Below the pieces are notes generated by a model. It made no database searches. It was not told where the DNA came from and worked only from the letters and a program-made list of their open reading frames with translations. From Bacillota bacterium (GTDB lineage: Bacteria > Bacillota > Clostridia > Oscillospirales > Acutalibacteraceae): DNA of 39,370 nucleotides. Of the stretch, positions 14,986 through 22,768 are shown in pieces. The stretch spans positions 1-39,370 of the forward strand of contig JAEWUH010000154.1 in assembly GCA_023397245.1 (NCBI GenBank), written 5' to 3'. Positions within the stretch are counted from its first letter, which is position 1. Each line of letters begins with the position of its first letter. The position numbers and the translations under genes are program-made.

Positions 14986-15111
14986 AATTTCTCCACCGCT
15001 GCGGCGGTCCCCCTCCCTTTGACAAGGGAGGCTAAGGATAATACAGATAATTTTCACTTCCCCTGTCTCCCTTGCTAAAGGGAGATGTCATCCGCAGATG
15101 ACAGAGAGATT
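14986..15111 (+). repeat. MITE-like structured repeat, copy 1
   Basis: A 126-bp element closely matching 33674-33800. It is bounded by AATTTCTC and GAGAGATT (terminal inverted repeat with one mismatch here). Inside are CCGC/GCGG pairing, then CCTCCCTT-TGAC-AAGGGAGG, TCTCCCTT-GCTA-AAGGGAGA and GTCATC-CGCA-GATGAC hairpins. It has no coding capacity; reading frames through it lack ribosome binding sites. Confidence 0.8.
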
Positions 15112-15139
15112 TCCCTGCCGCAGCGGAAAGAGATTAACA

Positions 15140-16492
15140 TTAAAACCGCAGGGAACGGCCTAATTTTGGATTTACCACAGCAGATTTCTCAATCGCGGTT
15201 TCCCCGCCGATAAGCACATAGTCGATGCCCTCCGGCGGGCAGGCCGGATTGTCATAATCGGAACAGTCGGCGATCGTGTCGGGGTCAAAGATCACAAGGT
15301 CGGCGTCCGCTCCGGCGGAAAGCCGGCCCTTGTTTTTCAGGCCGAACCGCTGTGCGGGAATGCTGCTCATTTTCGCAATCGCGTCGTCCAGGCTGATTTT
15401 CCCGGTGCGCACATAATTCTTCAGAAAGCGCGGGAACGTTCCGGCTGCGCGCGGATGCCCCTGCCCGCTGTGCATATAGCCGTCTGTGGCAAGCACTACG
15501 TTTGGGTGCAGCAGGGCCATATCCACTTCCTCCGGCCGCATCACGTGGCAGACCGTAATGGTACCGGGCCTTTCCTTTCTGAGCTCGCGGAAAATCTCCT
15601 CCGTGCAGCGCATTCCCCGGTACGGTCCGTCGCAGAGCTCGATGCTGGAATAATCGGTGCCGTAACGCTCCATCCAGCCGTCGTCGTAGGTGGTTTCCCC
15701 GATATCCGTGCTGAACGCGTAATAGGGGTAGCAGTCGATGCCGAGTTCTGTTCCGTTCAGGACGTATCCGTCGAGCAGCTTCAGCGTTTCCTCCATTTGG
15801 CCGAAGCCCGCCATGCTGCCGATGTGCGAAATTTCCGCCGGGATCCCAAGCTGCCGCGCGGTTTCTGCAATTTCCTTCGCCGCGCTGAGCGCGCCCGCCG
15901 CATCCTCCCGGATATGGGCGGCGATGGTCTTGTTTCCCTTTTGGCACAGGGAGCTTACCCAGAGCAGCTCCTCAAAGGTGGTTCCGGGCGTATACTTGAT
16001 TCCGAAGGAGATCCCCGCACAGCCGGCGTCCAGTTCCTTTTCCAGCGAAGCGAGCATTCGGTTCAGCACATCCCTGCCGATGGGCGCGTATTTGTCCGTA
16101 CCGCCCGCGCGGAAGCGCGCGTCGGTATGCCCGACAAACAGCCCCAGATTGATCGGCAGTCCCCGCCGGTCGGCCATCTCGAGGTACTCGCCGGGGGAAT
16201 CAAACGCGTTGTTGCCGCAGTTGCCGCCCAGCGCGGAGGTAACCCCCATGTTCAGGAGCGCCAAAAAAATGCTTTCGTCCAGAGTGCCGTCCGGCTTGCG
16301 GATTCCCTCGTGCATATGTACGTCAATAAAACCGGGCGTCACGATTTTACCGGCGGCATCAATAACCCGGTCAGCCGCAGGTTCCTCCGCGGTGCTGTAT
16401 TCGATTTTATGATCTTTAATGTAAAGGTTCAATTTTGCGTGCACCCTGCCGGCCGGATCAACCAATGTGCCGTTTTTTATAAGCGTTGTCAT
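15140..16492 (-). CDS. D-aminoacylase / N-acyl-D-amino-acid deacylase family amidohydrolase
   Basis: A 450-residue metal-dependent hydrolase of the amidohydrolase superfamily. The family order is complete: an N-terminal beta-sandwich strand (TLIKNGTLVDPAGR), the metal motif PGFIDVHMH (H59, H61), the region ISFGIKYTPGTTFEELL, metal-binding His in AAHIRED and AEISHIGS, the C-terminal metal Asp in LATDGYMHSGQGHPR, and the sandwich tail GRLSAGADADLVIFDPDTI. Members hydrolyse N-acyl-D-amino acids or D-glutamate derivatives. The neighbours, a beta-lactamase-like hydrolase upstream and an LD-carboxypeptidase downstream, suggest scavenging of D-amino acids or muropeptides (inference). No signal peptide is seen. 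The SD before the ATG is weak (GGCGGAA). Confidence 0.88.
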   Translation of the reverse strand: MTTLIKNGTLVDPAGRVHAKLNLYIKDHKIEYSTAEEPAADRVIDAAGKIVTPGFIDVHMHEGIRKPDGTLDESIFLALLNMGVTSALGGNCGNNAFDSPGEYLEMADRRGLPINLGLFVGHTDARFRAGGTDKYAPIGRDVLNRMLASLEKELDAGCAGISFGIKYTPGTTFEELLWVSSLCQKGNKTIAAHIREDAAGALSAAKEIAETARQLGIPAEISHIGSMAGFGQMEETLKLLDGYVLNGTELGIDCYPYYAFSTDIGETTYDDGWMERYGTDYSSIELCDGPYRGMRCTEEIFRELRKERPGTITVCHVMRPEEVDMALLHPNVVLATDGYMHSGQGHPRAAGTFPRFLKNYVRTGKISLDDAIAKMSSIPAQRFGLKNKGRLSAGADADLVIFDPDTIADCSDYDNPACPPEGIDYVLIGGETAIEKSAVVNPKLGRSLRF

Positions 16493-16570
16493 ATTTTCCG
16501 CCTTTCCAATCTATATCATAATAGGCTTGTCGAATTTAAATTGTTCTTTTATCACAATACGGGCGGGAGG

Positions 16571-17338
16571 TCAGTCCTGCCGCTGCATATCGTACAGTTT
16601 CCTTGTAACACGCTGAATCACCATTTCAAAACGCGGCACATCGACCTCGTTGGAGCAGAAGCAGACCGCGAACGGCTGCGGCGCGTAAACAATCCCTACG
16701 TCGTGGGTAATGCCGTCGTCCTCCCCCGTTTTGTGCGCGATTTTTACGCCGTTTTTGAAGAAAAACGGCATTTTGCCGTTCAGCCGCTGATTTGCCAGAA
16801 TCTTCAGCATTTTCTCCGAGGCTTCCTTTGAAACGAGCGTGCCGCGGTACATTTTTTCCAGCAGACTTCCGATTTCCCCGGCGCAGATATAGTTTTCTTT
16901 TCCCTGCGCCGCGGCCTCGCTGTCAAACAGCAGACGGTTTACGGTCGTCACCTTAAGGCCGAGCCCGCGCATGCAGCCGTTGATCTCCTCAATGCCGAAT
17001 TTTCGGATCAGAATGTTTGAGGCGGTGTTGTCGCTCAGGATAATCATCAGGGTACAAAGGTCCTCCAGCGTGACTTCAAGGCCGGTGTGCAGGTAGGTAA
17101 GCGCGCCGCAGGAGGGAACCTTGTCCTCCGCGCGGACTTTATAGAGCTCATTCCCGTCAGCTTTGCCGGACGCAATCTGTGAAAAAGCTTCCGCCAGAAC
17201 CGGTATTTTTATGACGCTGGCGGCAAGCAGCGGCAGTTCCGGGTTCAGGCTCCATTCCTCGCCGGTAACCAGGTTTTTATAGTAAAATCCGACTTTTCCG
17301 GGAATCTCTTTTAGCTGACGCAGTACTTCCTCTTTCAA
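16571..17338 (-). CDS. Class-A-beta-lactamase-like serine hydrolase, apparently cytoplasmic
   Basis: A 255-residue protein with the penicillin-interacting fold: SVIK (Ser41, Lys44), SDN (102-104) and KTG (203-205). No signal peptide precedes the fold, and the ExxLN element bearing Glu166 of true class A beta-lactamases is not recognisable (the region reads DSEAAAQGKENY). It is therefore probably not a resistance enzyme but one of the beta-lactamase2-family serine hydrolases of unknown substrate, perhaps peptidoglycan peptides. The start is TTG at 17338, with GAGG 8 bp upstream. It has a strong promoter at 17421-17449 and leads, 78 bp later, into the D-aminoacylase gene. Confidence 0.82.
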   Translation of the reverse strand: MKEEVLRQLKEIPGKVGFYYKNLVTGEEWSLNPELPLLAASVIKIPVLAEAFSQIASGKADGNELYKVRAEDKVPSCGALTYLHTGLEVTLEDLCTLMIILSDNTASNILIRKFGIEEINGCMRGLGLKVTTVNRLLFDSEAAAQGKENYICAGEIGSLLEKMYRGTLVSKEASEKMLKILANQRLNGKMPFFFKNGVKIAHKTGEDDGITHDVGIVYAPQPFAVCFCSNEVDVPRFEMVIQRVTRKLYDMQRQD

Positions 17339-17420
17339 TGATACGGCCTCTTTTCGTTTAATAAATCGCTGAACAAACCAGAGCCGCGCGGCTTTTCCGG
17401 CGGTTCCCTGAATTTAACTT

Positions 17421-17449
17421 ATTATATCTCGTTTTATGGAAGCAGACAA
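17421..17449 (-). promoter_or_regulatory. Promoter of the beta-lactamase-like/D-aminoacylase operon
   Basis: Minus-strand TTGTCT (17449-17444) and a perfect TATAAT (17426-17421) with a 17-bp spacer, about 80 bp before the TTG start. Confidence 0.75.
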
Positions 17450-17763
17450 GCCTGCGAAACGCGCATGCCGGTGCATTCCGGCAAAGGACATTTTTTATAG
17501 AAAGAAAGGGCTGTTTTAACACAATATGGACAGTATCCATAATAATTTCGCTTTCATTTATTAATATTCACCAATAAAATTACACTTTACCAAAGCGGAT
17601 TAGCGATATTAGTTAAGAAATTTTATACAAGTGTGAAGAAAATCATATGGATTTCACACAGAAACACGGTTATAATATCCAACAGTGATAGGCAAACAGA
17701 ATAGAATTTGTGCAAAAGCACAAGGGTTTGCCAACAAAAAAGAAAGTAGGGGATTTTTTCATC
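17450..17763 (+). promoter_or_regulatory. mgl operon control region: TATAAT promoter, dyad operator and structured leader
   Basis: A perfect TATAAT (17671-17676) has only a weak -35 (TGGATT, 17648-17653). Overlapping the -35 is an inverted repeat GTGTGAA-N15-TTCACAC (17631-17659), a likely regulator site. The expected mRNA 5' end (about 17683) is followed by a nested stem-loop: GGCAAAC (17691-17697) pairs with GTTTGCC (17726-17732) and encloses TTGTGC-AAAA-GCACAA. The segment 17450-17630 is AT-rich with nothing else recognised. Confidence 0.6.
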
Positions 17764-18879
17764 ATGAAGAAAATTGTTGCATTGATTCTGGCCACATTGA
17801 TGATGGCCTCCGCAGCAGTCGGCTGCTCCAGTAACACAGCGACCTCCAGCGCAGCTGCTCCGGCCGCAAGCGCAGCTCCGGCTGCATCCGAAGCTGCTCC
17901 CGCAAGTTCCGCAGCTGCCGCAGCAGCCGCTTCCGACGTAAGCGTTGGCGTATGTATCTACAAATTCGATGATACATTCATGACAGGCGTCCGCAACAAC
18001 ATGACCGCACAGGCCAAGACGCTGGGCGTAACGCTCGACATCGTGGACTCCCAGAACAAGCAGCCTACACAGAACGAGCAGGTCGATACATTCATTACAA
18101 AGGGCGTTTCCGCTCTGGCAATCAACGCGGTTGACCGTACCGCTGCTGCTCCGCTGGTAGAAAAAGCAAAGGCAAAGAGCCTCCCGATCGTGTTCTTAAA
18201 CCGTGAGCCGGAAGAAACCGTTATGAAGAGCTACGACAAGACCTGGTATGTCGGTGCAAAGGCTGAGCAGTCCGGTACACTTTCCGGCGAACTCATTGCC
18301 GACTACTTCAAGGCCAACAAGGGCGCCGATAAGAACGGCGACGGCACAATCCAGTATGTAATGCTGCAGGGCGAGCCTGGCCATCAGGATGCTACCCTCC
18401 GCACAAAGTATTCCATCGAAGCAATTGAAAAAGCAGGCTTTAAGACCGAGAAACTGGCTGCCGATACCGCAATGTGGGATAAAGTTAAGGCTACCGACCT
18501 GATGAAGACCTTCATCGCTTCCAAGGGCATTGATAAGATCGAAGCAGTTCTTGCGAACAACGACGATATGGCGCTCGGCGCAATCGAAGCTCTGAAAGCT
18601 GCCGGCTACAACAAGGGCGACAAGACCAAGTACATCCCGGTTGTCGGCGTTGACGCTACCGCTCCTGCACTGGCTGCTATGGCTGACGGTTCCCTGCTCG
18701 GCACAGTTCTGAACGACGGCGAGAACCAGGGCAAGGCCACTGTAAACATCGCAGTTGCCGCTGCACAGGGTAAAGAAATCAACAAGGCAAACGTAGGTTA
18801 TGACATTACAGACGGTAAATATGTTTGGATTCCTTATGTAAAGGTTACAGCGGAAAACTATAAGCAGTTCCAGAAGTAA
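17764..18879 (+). CDS. mglB: Galactose/methyl-galactoside-binding lipoprotein
   Basis: A 371-residue lipoprotein substrate-binding protein that captures D-galactose/D-glucose (methyl-galactosides) outside the membrane. The signal peptide ends at Cys21 (SAAVGC), followed by an Ala/Ser/Pro linker (about 24-57). The mature domain is MglB-like throughout: DVSVGVCIYKFDDTFM, LAINAVDRTAAAPLVEKA, the EF-hand-like calcium loop DKNGDGTIQ followed by YVMLQGEPGHQDA, TAMWDKVKATDLM, LANNDDMALGAIEALKAAG and TVLNDGENQGKAT, all close to E. coli MglB. The ATG at 17764 is chosen because the signal peptide begins there; an in-frame GTG at 17710 would bury it. It is the first gene of mglBAC, separated from mglA by a strong hairpin. 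Confidence 0.93.
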   Translation: MKKIVALILATLMMASAAVGCSSNTATSSAAAPAASAAPAASEAAPASSAAAAAAASDVSVGVCIYKFDDTFMTGVRNNMTAQAKTLGVTLDIVDSQNKQPTQNEQVDTFITKGVSALAINAVDRTAAAPLVEKAKAKSLPIVFLNREPEETVMKSYDKTWYVGAKAEQSGTLSGELIADYFKANKGADKNGDGTIQYVMLQGEPGHQDATLRTKYSIEAIEKAGFKTEKLAADTAMWDKVKATDLMKTFIASKGIDKIEAVLANNDDMALGAIEALKAAGYNKGDKTKYIPVVGVDATAPALAAMADGSLLGTVLNDGENQGKATVNIAVAAAQGKEINKANVGYDITDGKYVWIPYVKVTAENYKQFQK

Positions 18880-18929
18880 TTTACCGTTCTCGTTTGGATT
18901 AAGCTTTTGATACTTTGAAGTATGGTTTC

Positions 18930-18966
18930 AACGGGGAACGTGAAGCAATCGCTTTCGTTCCCCGTT
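18930..18966 (+). promoter_or_regulatory. mglB-mglA intergenic hairpin (mRNA stabiliser or attenuator)
   Basis: An 11-bp stem AACGGGGAACG (18930-18940) with CGTTCCCCGTT (18956-18966) and a smaller inner stem. No T-run follows, so it is more likely a 3' stabiliser of mglB mRNA, giving more binding protein than ATPase, than a full terminator. Confidence 0.65.
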
Positions 18967-18994
18967 CATCTTAGCAAAAAGGAGGAATAACTGT

Positions 18995-20494
18995 ATGGGC
19001 GAATATGTTTTGGAAATGAACAACATCACAAAAGTCTTCCCTGGCGTTAAGGCACTGGATAACGTCAGCTTAAAAGTCAGGCCGGGCAGTGTTCATGCGC
19101 TTATGGGCGAAAACGGCGCCGGCAAGTCCACACTGATGAAATGCCTTTTCGGTATTTACCAGGAAGACGGCGGAGAAATAATACTGGATGGGAAAAAGGA
19201 AAACATTACATCCTCGAAACAGGCGCTTGATCTTGGCGTTTCCATGATTCACCAGGAGCTGCACCCGATCCGGTTCAGACCGGTTATGGAAAACATCTGG
19301 CTCGGGCGGTTCCCCATGAGAGGAATTGCGGTGGACAAGAAAACGATGATCCGCAAGACCAAGGAGCTGTTCAAGGAAATCGACCTGAATATCAACCCGG
19401 AGGTAATGGCCGGGACACTCTCGCCTTCCAATCTCCAGCTGGTTGAGATTGCAAAGGCGGTCAGCTATAACTCGAAAATTATTATAATGGATGAACCGAC
19501 CTCATCATTGACCGATGTTGAAACGGAGCATCTGTTTAAGATTATACGCCAGCTCCAGGCAAAGGGATGTGCCATCATCTACATATCCCATAAAATGGAG
19601 GAAATTTTACAGATAGCGGATGAGGTAACCATCATGCGCGACGGCCAGTACGTAGGCACATGGCCTTCCAGCGAACTGACAACGGATCTCATCATCAACC
19701 GAATGGTCGGCCGCGACCTTACAAACCGTTTCCCGCCCAAGGATTACACACCCGGCACGGAAGTGGTTCTCAAGGTCTCGGACGTATGCTCGCCGCTTCC
19801 CAAATCGTTCCAGCATGTCAGCTTTGAGCTTCACCGCGGAGAAATCCTCGGGATCGGCGGACTGGTGGGCGCGCAGCGCACCGAGCTGGTGGAGGCGCTT
19901 TTCGGGCTCCGCGCCATCGCTTCCGGTGTAGTGGAAAAGGACGGAGAACATTTTAAGGTGAAATCCGTAAACGACGCAAAAGCGCACGGCCTTGCACTTC
20001 TCACGGAAGAGCGCAGACAGACCGGTGTTTTCGGAATTCTTTCCGTACTGGACAACACCGTTATTGCAAGCCAGAAAAAATTTGCAAAGAACGGCGTGCT
20101 TCAGGATACCAAGCGGCTGAAAGCGGCAAAAGAATCCAACAAACAGCTGAACGTAAAAACGCCGTCGATGGAAACCCTAATGCAGAACCTTTCCGGCGGA
20201 AATCAGCAGAAGGTGCTGATTGCGCGCTGGCTGCTGACAAATCCGGATATTCTGATTCTGGATGAACCGACCCGCGGCATCGACGTCGGCGCCAAATATG
20301 AAATCTATACCATTATGCTGGATCTGATCAAACAGGGCAAATCCATTATTATGATCTCTTCCGAAATGCCGGAACTGCTCGGCATGTCCGACCGGATCAT
20401 GGTTATGTGCGAAGGCCGGGTTTCCGGTTTCCTTGACTCCGGGGAAGCCGATCAGATAAGCATTATGCGCTTGGCTGCAAAATTCATAAAGTAG
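18995..20494 (+). CDS. mglA: Galactose/methyl-galactoside ABC importer, ATP-binding protein
   Basis: A 499-residue protein with two fused nucleotide-binding domains, the standard form for CUT2 sugar importers, on the cytoplasmic face of the membrane. NBD1 shows Walker A GENGAGKST, a substituted signature LSPSNLQLVEIAKA and Walker B IIIMDEPTSSL. NBD2 has the usual degenerate Walker A (GLVGAQRTELVEALFG) and a canonical LSGGNQQKV signature with ILILDEPTRGIDVG. Length equals that of E. coli MglA (about 506). AAGGAGG precedes the ATG. It lies between mglB and mglC. Confidence 0.93.
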   Translation: MGEYVLEMNNITKVFPGVKALDNVSLKVRPGSVHALMGENGAGKSTLMKCLFGIYQEDGGEIILDGKKENITSSKQALDLGVSMIHQELHPIRFRPVMENIWLGRFPMRGIAVDKKTMIRKTKELFKEIDLNINPEVMAGTLSPSNLQLVEIAKAVSYNSKIIIMDEPTSSLTDVETEHLFKIIRQLQAKGCAIIYISHKMEEILQIADEVTIMRDGQYVGTWPSSELTTDLIINRMVGRDLTNRFPPKDYTPGTEVVLKVSDVCSPLPKSFQHVSFELHRGEILGIGGLVGAQRTELVEALFGLRAIASGVVEKDGEHFKVKSVNDAKAHGLALLTEERRQTGVFGILSVLDNTVIASQKKFAKNGVLQDTKRLKAAKESNKQLNVKTPSMETLMQNLSGGNQQKVLIARWLLTNPDILILDEPTRGIDVGAKYEIYTIMLDLIKQGKSIIMISSEMPELLGMSDRIMVMCEGRVSGFLDSGEADQISIMRLAAKFIK

Positions 20495-20526
20495 GAATTA
20501 AAATGAGAAAGTGAGGTATGGGTATC

Positions 20527-21738
20527 ATGCAAGGAGAAAAATTAATACCCCGCAAAAAGGTTGCAACCGTCTATATGATTGCCGGCTTCGTTTTTGCAGC
20601 GCTGGGTCTTCTCTTAAAATTCGCCCTGTATACCAAAAAGATGCACGATCTGCCGTGGTTCCTTGTCGGTATCGGTGTGATCGTGGTCGGCTACGGTATC
20701 TATCAGTTTACAAATGAGGAACGGCTGGGGGCCGATGTAATCTTTTCAGGAAAAACCGCAAAGAGGTTTTTAACAAACTATGCGATTATTATCGCCTTGC
20801 TGGCACTGGTCGTTGTAATCTGCTTTATCGAGCCCCGTTTTATGCAGGGCCAGGTTCTGCTCGATATTATGACGCAGTCCTCTACAAAGCTGATTATCGC
20901 TCTGGGTATCTGCTTCACCCTTTTGATTGCAGGTACCGACCTGTCCGCCGGACGTATGGTTGGCCTGGCGGCGGTTATCTCTACATCTATGATGCAGACC
21001 GCAACATATGCGAACCGGTTCTACCCGAACCTGCCGCAGATTTCGGTTATAATCCCGATTGTAATTTCCGTCTTTGTCTGCCTCCTGTTCGGCGTTTTAA
21101 ACGGCTTTTTGGTTGCACAGTTTGACATGCACCCGTTCATCGCGACCCTGGCTGTTCAGGTTATCGTTTACGGCGCATGTTCCCTGTACTTCGATACGCC
21201 GCCGAACAATTCACAGCCGATCGGCGGTATCCGCCCGGATTTCTCCGCGCTCGGCCAGACCTTGCTCTTTGGCAAGCTCTCCGTACTGATTCCGATCGCC
21301 CTGGTCTTCACCATCGTGATCTGGTTTGTACTGAATAAGACCGTATTCGGCAAGAACGTTTATGCCATCGGCGGCAACCGTGAAGCGGCAGTCGTTTCCG
21401 GCGTGAATGTTTACGCTACGATCATGGGAATCTTCATTCTGGCGGCAGGCCTCTACGGCGTAGGCGGCGTTCTTGAAGCTGCCAGAACCGCCGGTGCAAC
21501 GAACAACTACGGCAATGGCTATGAGCTCGATGCCATCGCGGCCTGCGTGGTCGGCGGCGTTTCCTTAAACGGCGGCGTCGGCAAAATCGGCGGTATTGTA
21601 AGCGGCGTTCTGATCTTCACCGTTATCCAGTACGGCCTGCAGTTCATCAACGTAAGCCCGATGTGGCAGCAGATTATCAAAGGTATCATCATTGCAGTTG
21701 CTGTTGCAATCGATCTTTCCAAGTATAAGAGAAAATAA
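20527..21738 (+). CDS. mglC: Galactose/methyl-galactoside ABC importer, permease
   Basis: A 403-residue multi-spanning permease of the BPD_transp_2 family forming the sugar pore. Hydrophobic segments run throughout. The EAA-like and family blocks (IALGICFTLLIAGTDLSAGRMVG, LNGFLVAQFDMHPFIATL, TVFGKNVYAIGGNREAAVVSGVN, YELDAIAACVVGGVSLNGG) are MglC/RbsC-type. The N-terminus is about 60 residues longer than E. coli MglC, with two extra hydrophobic segments, as in many Firmicutes copies. ATG 20527 is chosen because GTGAGG sits 10 bp before it; the in-frame ATG at 20518 is only 1 bp from that SD. Confidence 0.92.
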   Translation: MQGEKLIPRKKVATVYMIAGFVFAALGLLLKFALYTKKMHDLPWFLVGIGVIVVGYGIYQFTNEERLGADVIFSGKTAKRFLTNYAIIIALLALVVVICFIEPRFMQGQVLLDIMTQSSTKLIIALGICFTLLIAGTDLSAGRMVGLAAVISTSMMQTATYANRFYPNLPQISVIIPIVISVFVCLLFGVLNGFLVAQFDMHPFIATLAVQVIVYGACSLYFDTPPNNSQPIGGIRPDFSALGQTLLFGKLSVLIPIALVFTIVIWFVLNKTVFGKNVYAIGGNREAAVVSGVNVYATIMGIFILAAGLYGVGGVLEAARTAGATNNYGNGYELDAIAACVVGGVSLNGGVGKIGGIVSGVLIFTVIQYGLQFINVSPMWQQIIKGIIIAVAVAIDLSKYKRK

Positions 21739-21770
21739 TGTTTTGTGTCCGTTAGAAATGTGGTGAATGT

Positions 21771-21905
21771 ATGCGCAGAAATCGAATTTCCGGCAAAAAG
21801 CGCACCCCCGGCCACATAGATGAAAAATTTCTGACATGGATTATTTTCGTAATACTGTTTTTGATTTTAGTCGTGCTTACAATTCTTATGTTTACACATG
21901 ATTAG
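21771..21905 (+). CDS. 44-residue single-pass membrane peptide at the end of the mgl operon
   Basis: A short frame starting ATG at 21771 and ending TAG at 21903-21905. The peptide is strongly bipartite. A basic N-terminal third, MRRNRISGKKRTPGHIDEKF, is followed by one uninterrupted hydrophobic helix of about 20 residues (WIIFVILFLILVVLTILM) and a short FTHD tail. Charge distribution predicts a cytoplasmic N-terminus. GGTGA lies 5-6 bp before the ATG. It begins 32 bp after mglC and ends 29 bp before the operon terminator, so it is transcribed with mglBAC. No family is recognised. It could be a small regulator or assembly factor of the transporter (inference). Confidence 0.7.
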   Translation: MRRNRISGKKRTPGHIDEKFLTWIIFVILFLILVVLTILMFTHD

Positions 21906-21934
21906 CTTGCCCAATCAGTTTTTATTCCTTCCCC

Positions 21935-21966
21935 AAAGCCCGCGCAGCCATAACTGCGCGGGCTTT
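21935..21966 (+). terminator. Terminator of the mgl operon
   Basis: A perfect 13-bp stem AAAGCCCGCGCAG / CTGCGCGGGCTTT with a 6-nt loop; the T-run is short and lies mostly in the stem. Confidence 0.75.
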
Positions 21967-21983
21967 ACCTATGTGTACGACTC

Positions 21984-22012
21984 TTTTCAAAACCGGAGAC
22001 CGGCTGTATAAT
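21984..22012 (+). promoter_or_regulatory. Promoter of the acetyltransferase pair
   Basis: TTTTCA (21984-21989) and a perfect TATAAT (22007-22012), 17-bp spacer, 38 bp before the ATG at 22051. Confidence 0.6.
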
Positions 22013-22050
22013 AAAAGCTAGGAATTAAAATTAAAATAACGGGAGTAAAA

Positions 22051-22755
22051 ATGAACGCCGAATCTGCAATTCAATATCTTTTAAAAGATCCTCTTTTACA
22101 TATGAATATGCTGGAAAGTATCCAAAGCGGCAGCGGAAAACTGCTGGCTGCCGGTGAAGACGGTGTGCTGCTGATCAACACCGCCGCCGAAGCTGCCATG
22201 ATGAGCACGGAAAGCGCCGAAACTGCCGCGGGGATGCTGGCCTGCATCCCCGCGGTTCCGTTGTTTGTGGCGCACCAGAGCTTTTACGAGGAGGCCGCCG
22301 CACAAAAATTCGGATACACCCACAAAATGGTGTGCCGCCAGGCGGTCTATTTAAAAAAGCAGCCGCTTCCCATACCATGCGGCGCTCCGGCTATCCGCCC
22401 TCTGGACGGGCGGCATCTCTCCTTTATTATAGAACACTACACCCACGCGGACGACGAAGCATACCTCATAGAACGTCTGGAGTCCGGCGCAATGTTCGGC
22501 GCGTTTACCGAAGACAGCCTTGCCGGATTTATCGGTACGCACGCGGAAGGCTCCATGGGCATGCTGGAGGTTCTTCCCCGTTACCGCCGCCGAGGCGTCG
22601 CGCTCGCGCTGGAAACCTTTCTAATCAACCGCCTGCTGGACTGCGGAAGGGTACCCTTTGCGCAGATCGTCACCGATAACACCGCTTCTCTGGAGCTGCA
22701 GCGGAAGCTGGGGTTTGCGATATCGGACAAAACGTTGAGCTGGTTGATGATGTAA
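22051..22755 (+). CDS. GNAT family N-acetyltransferase
   Basis: A 234-residue putative acetyltransferase. The N-terminal half (1-120) looks like a degenerate acyltransferase half-domain. The C-terminal half holds the acetyl-CoA fold with MFGAFTEDSLAGFIGTHAEGSMGMLEVLPRYRRRGVALALETFLINRLL. The EVLPRYRRRGVALAL stretch is the Q/RxxGxG/A-type pyrophosphate-binding loop in relaxed form, and IVTDNTASLELQRKLGF the C-terminal helix. This resembles two-lobed FR47-like GNATs. GGGAG precedes the ATG. A second GNAT gene starts 13 bp downstream, so they form a pair. Substrate unknown. Confidence 0.85.
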   Translation: MNAESAIQYLLKDPLLHMNMLESIQSGSGKLLAAGEDGVLLINTAAEAAMMSTESAETAAGMLACIPAVPLFVAHQSFYEEAAAQKFGYTHKMVCRQAVYLKKQPLPIPCGAPAIRPLDGRHLSFIIEHYTHADDEAYLIERLESGAMFGAFTEDSLAGFIGTHAEGSMGMLEVLPRYRRRGVALALETFLINRLLDCGRVPFAQIVTDNTASLELQRKLGFAISDKTLSWLMM

Positions 22756-22768
22756 CAGGAGGATATCT

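Noticed and set aside
14848..15057. Minus-strand frame of 69 codons across the MITE-like repeat
   Set aside because: Composition follows the repeat hairpins, there is no ribosome binding site, and the matching frame is not kept in the second copy.
15455..16831. 458-codon frame antisense to the D-aminoacylase and beta-lactamase-like genes
   Set aside because: It spans two real genes with intact catalytic motifs on the other strand and has no ribosome binding site.
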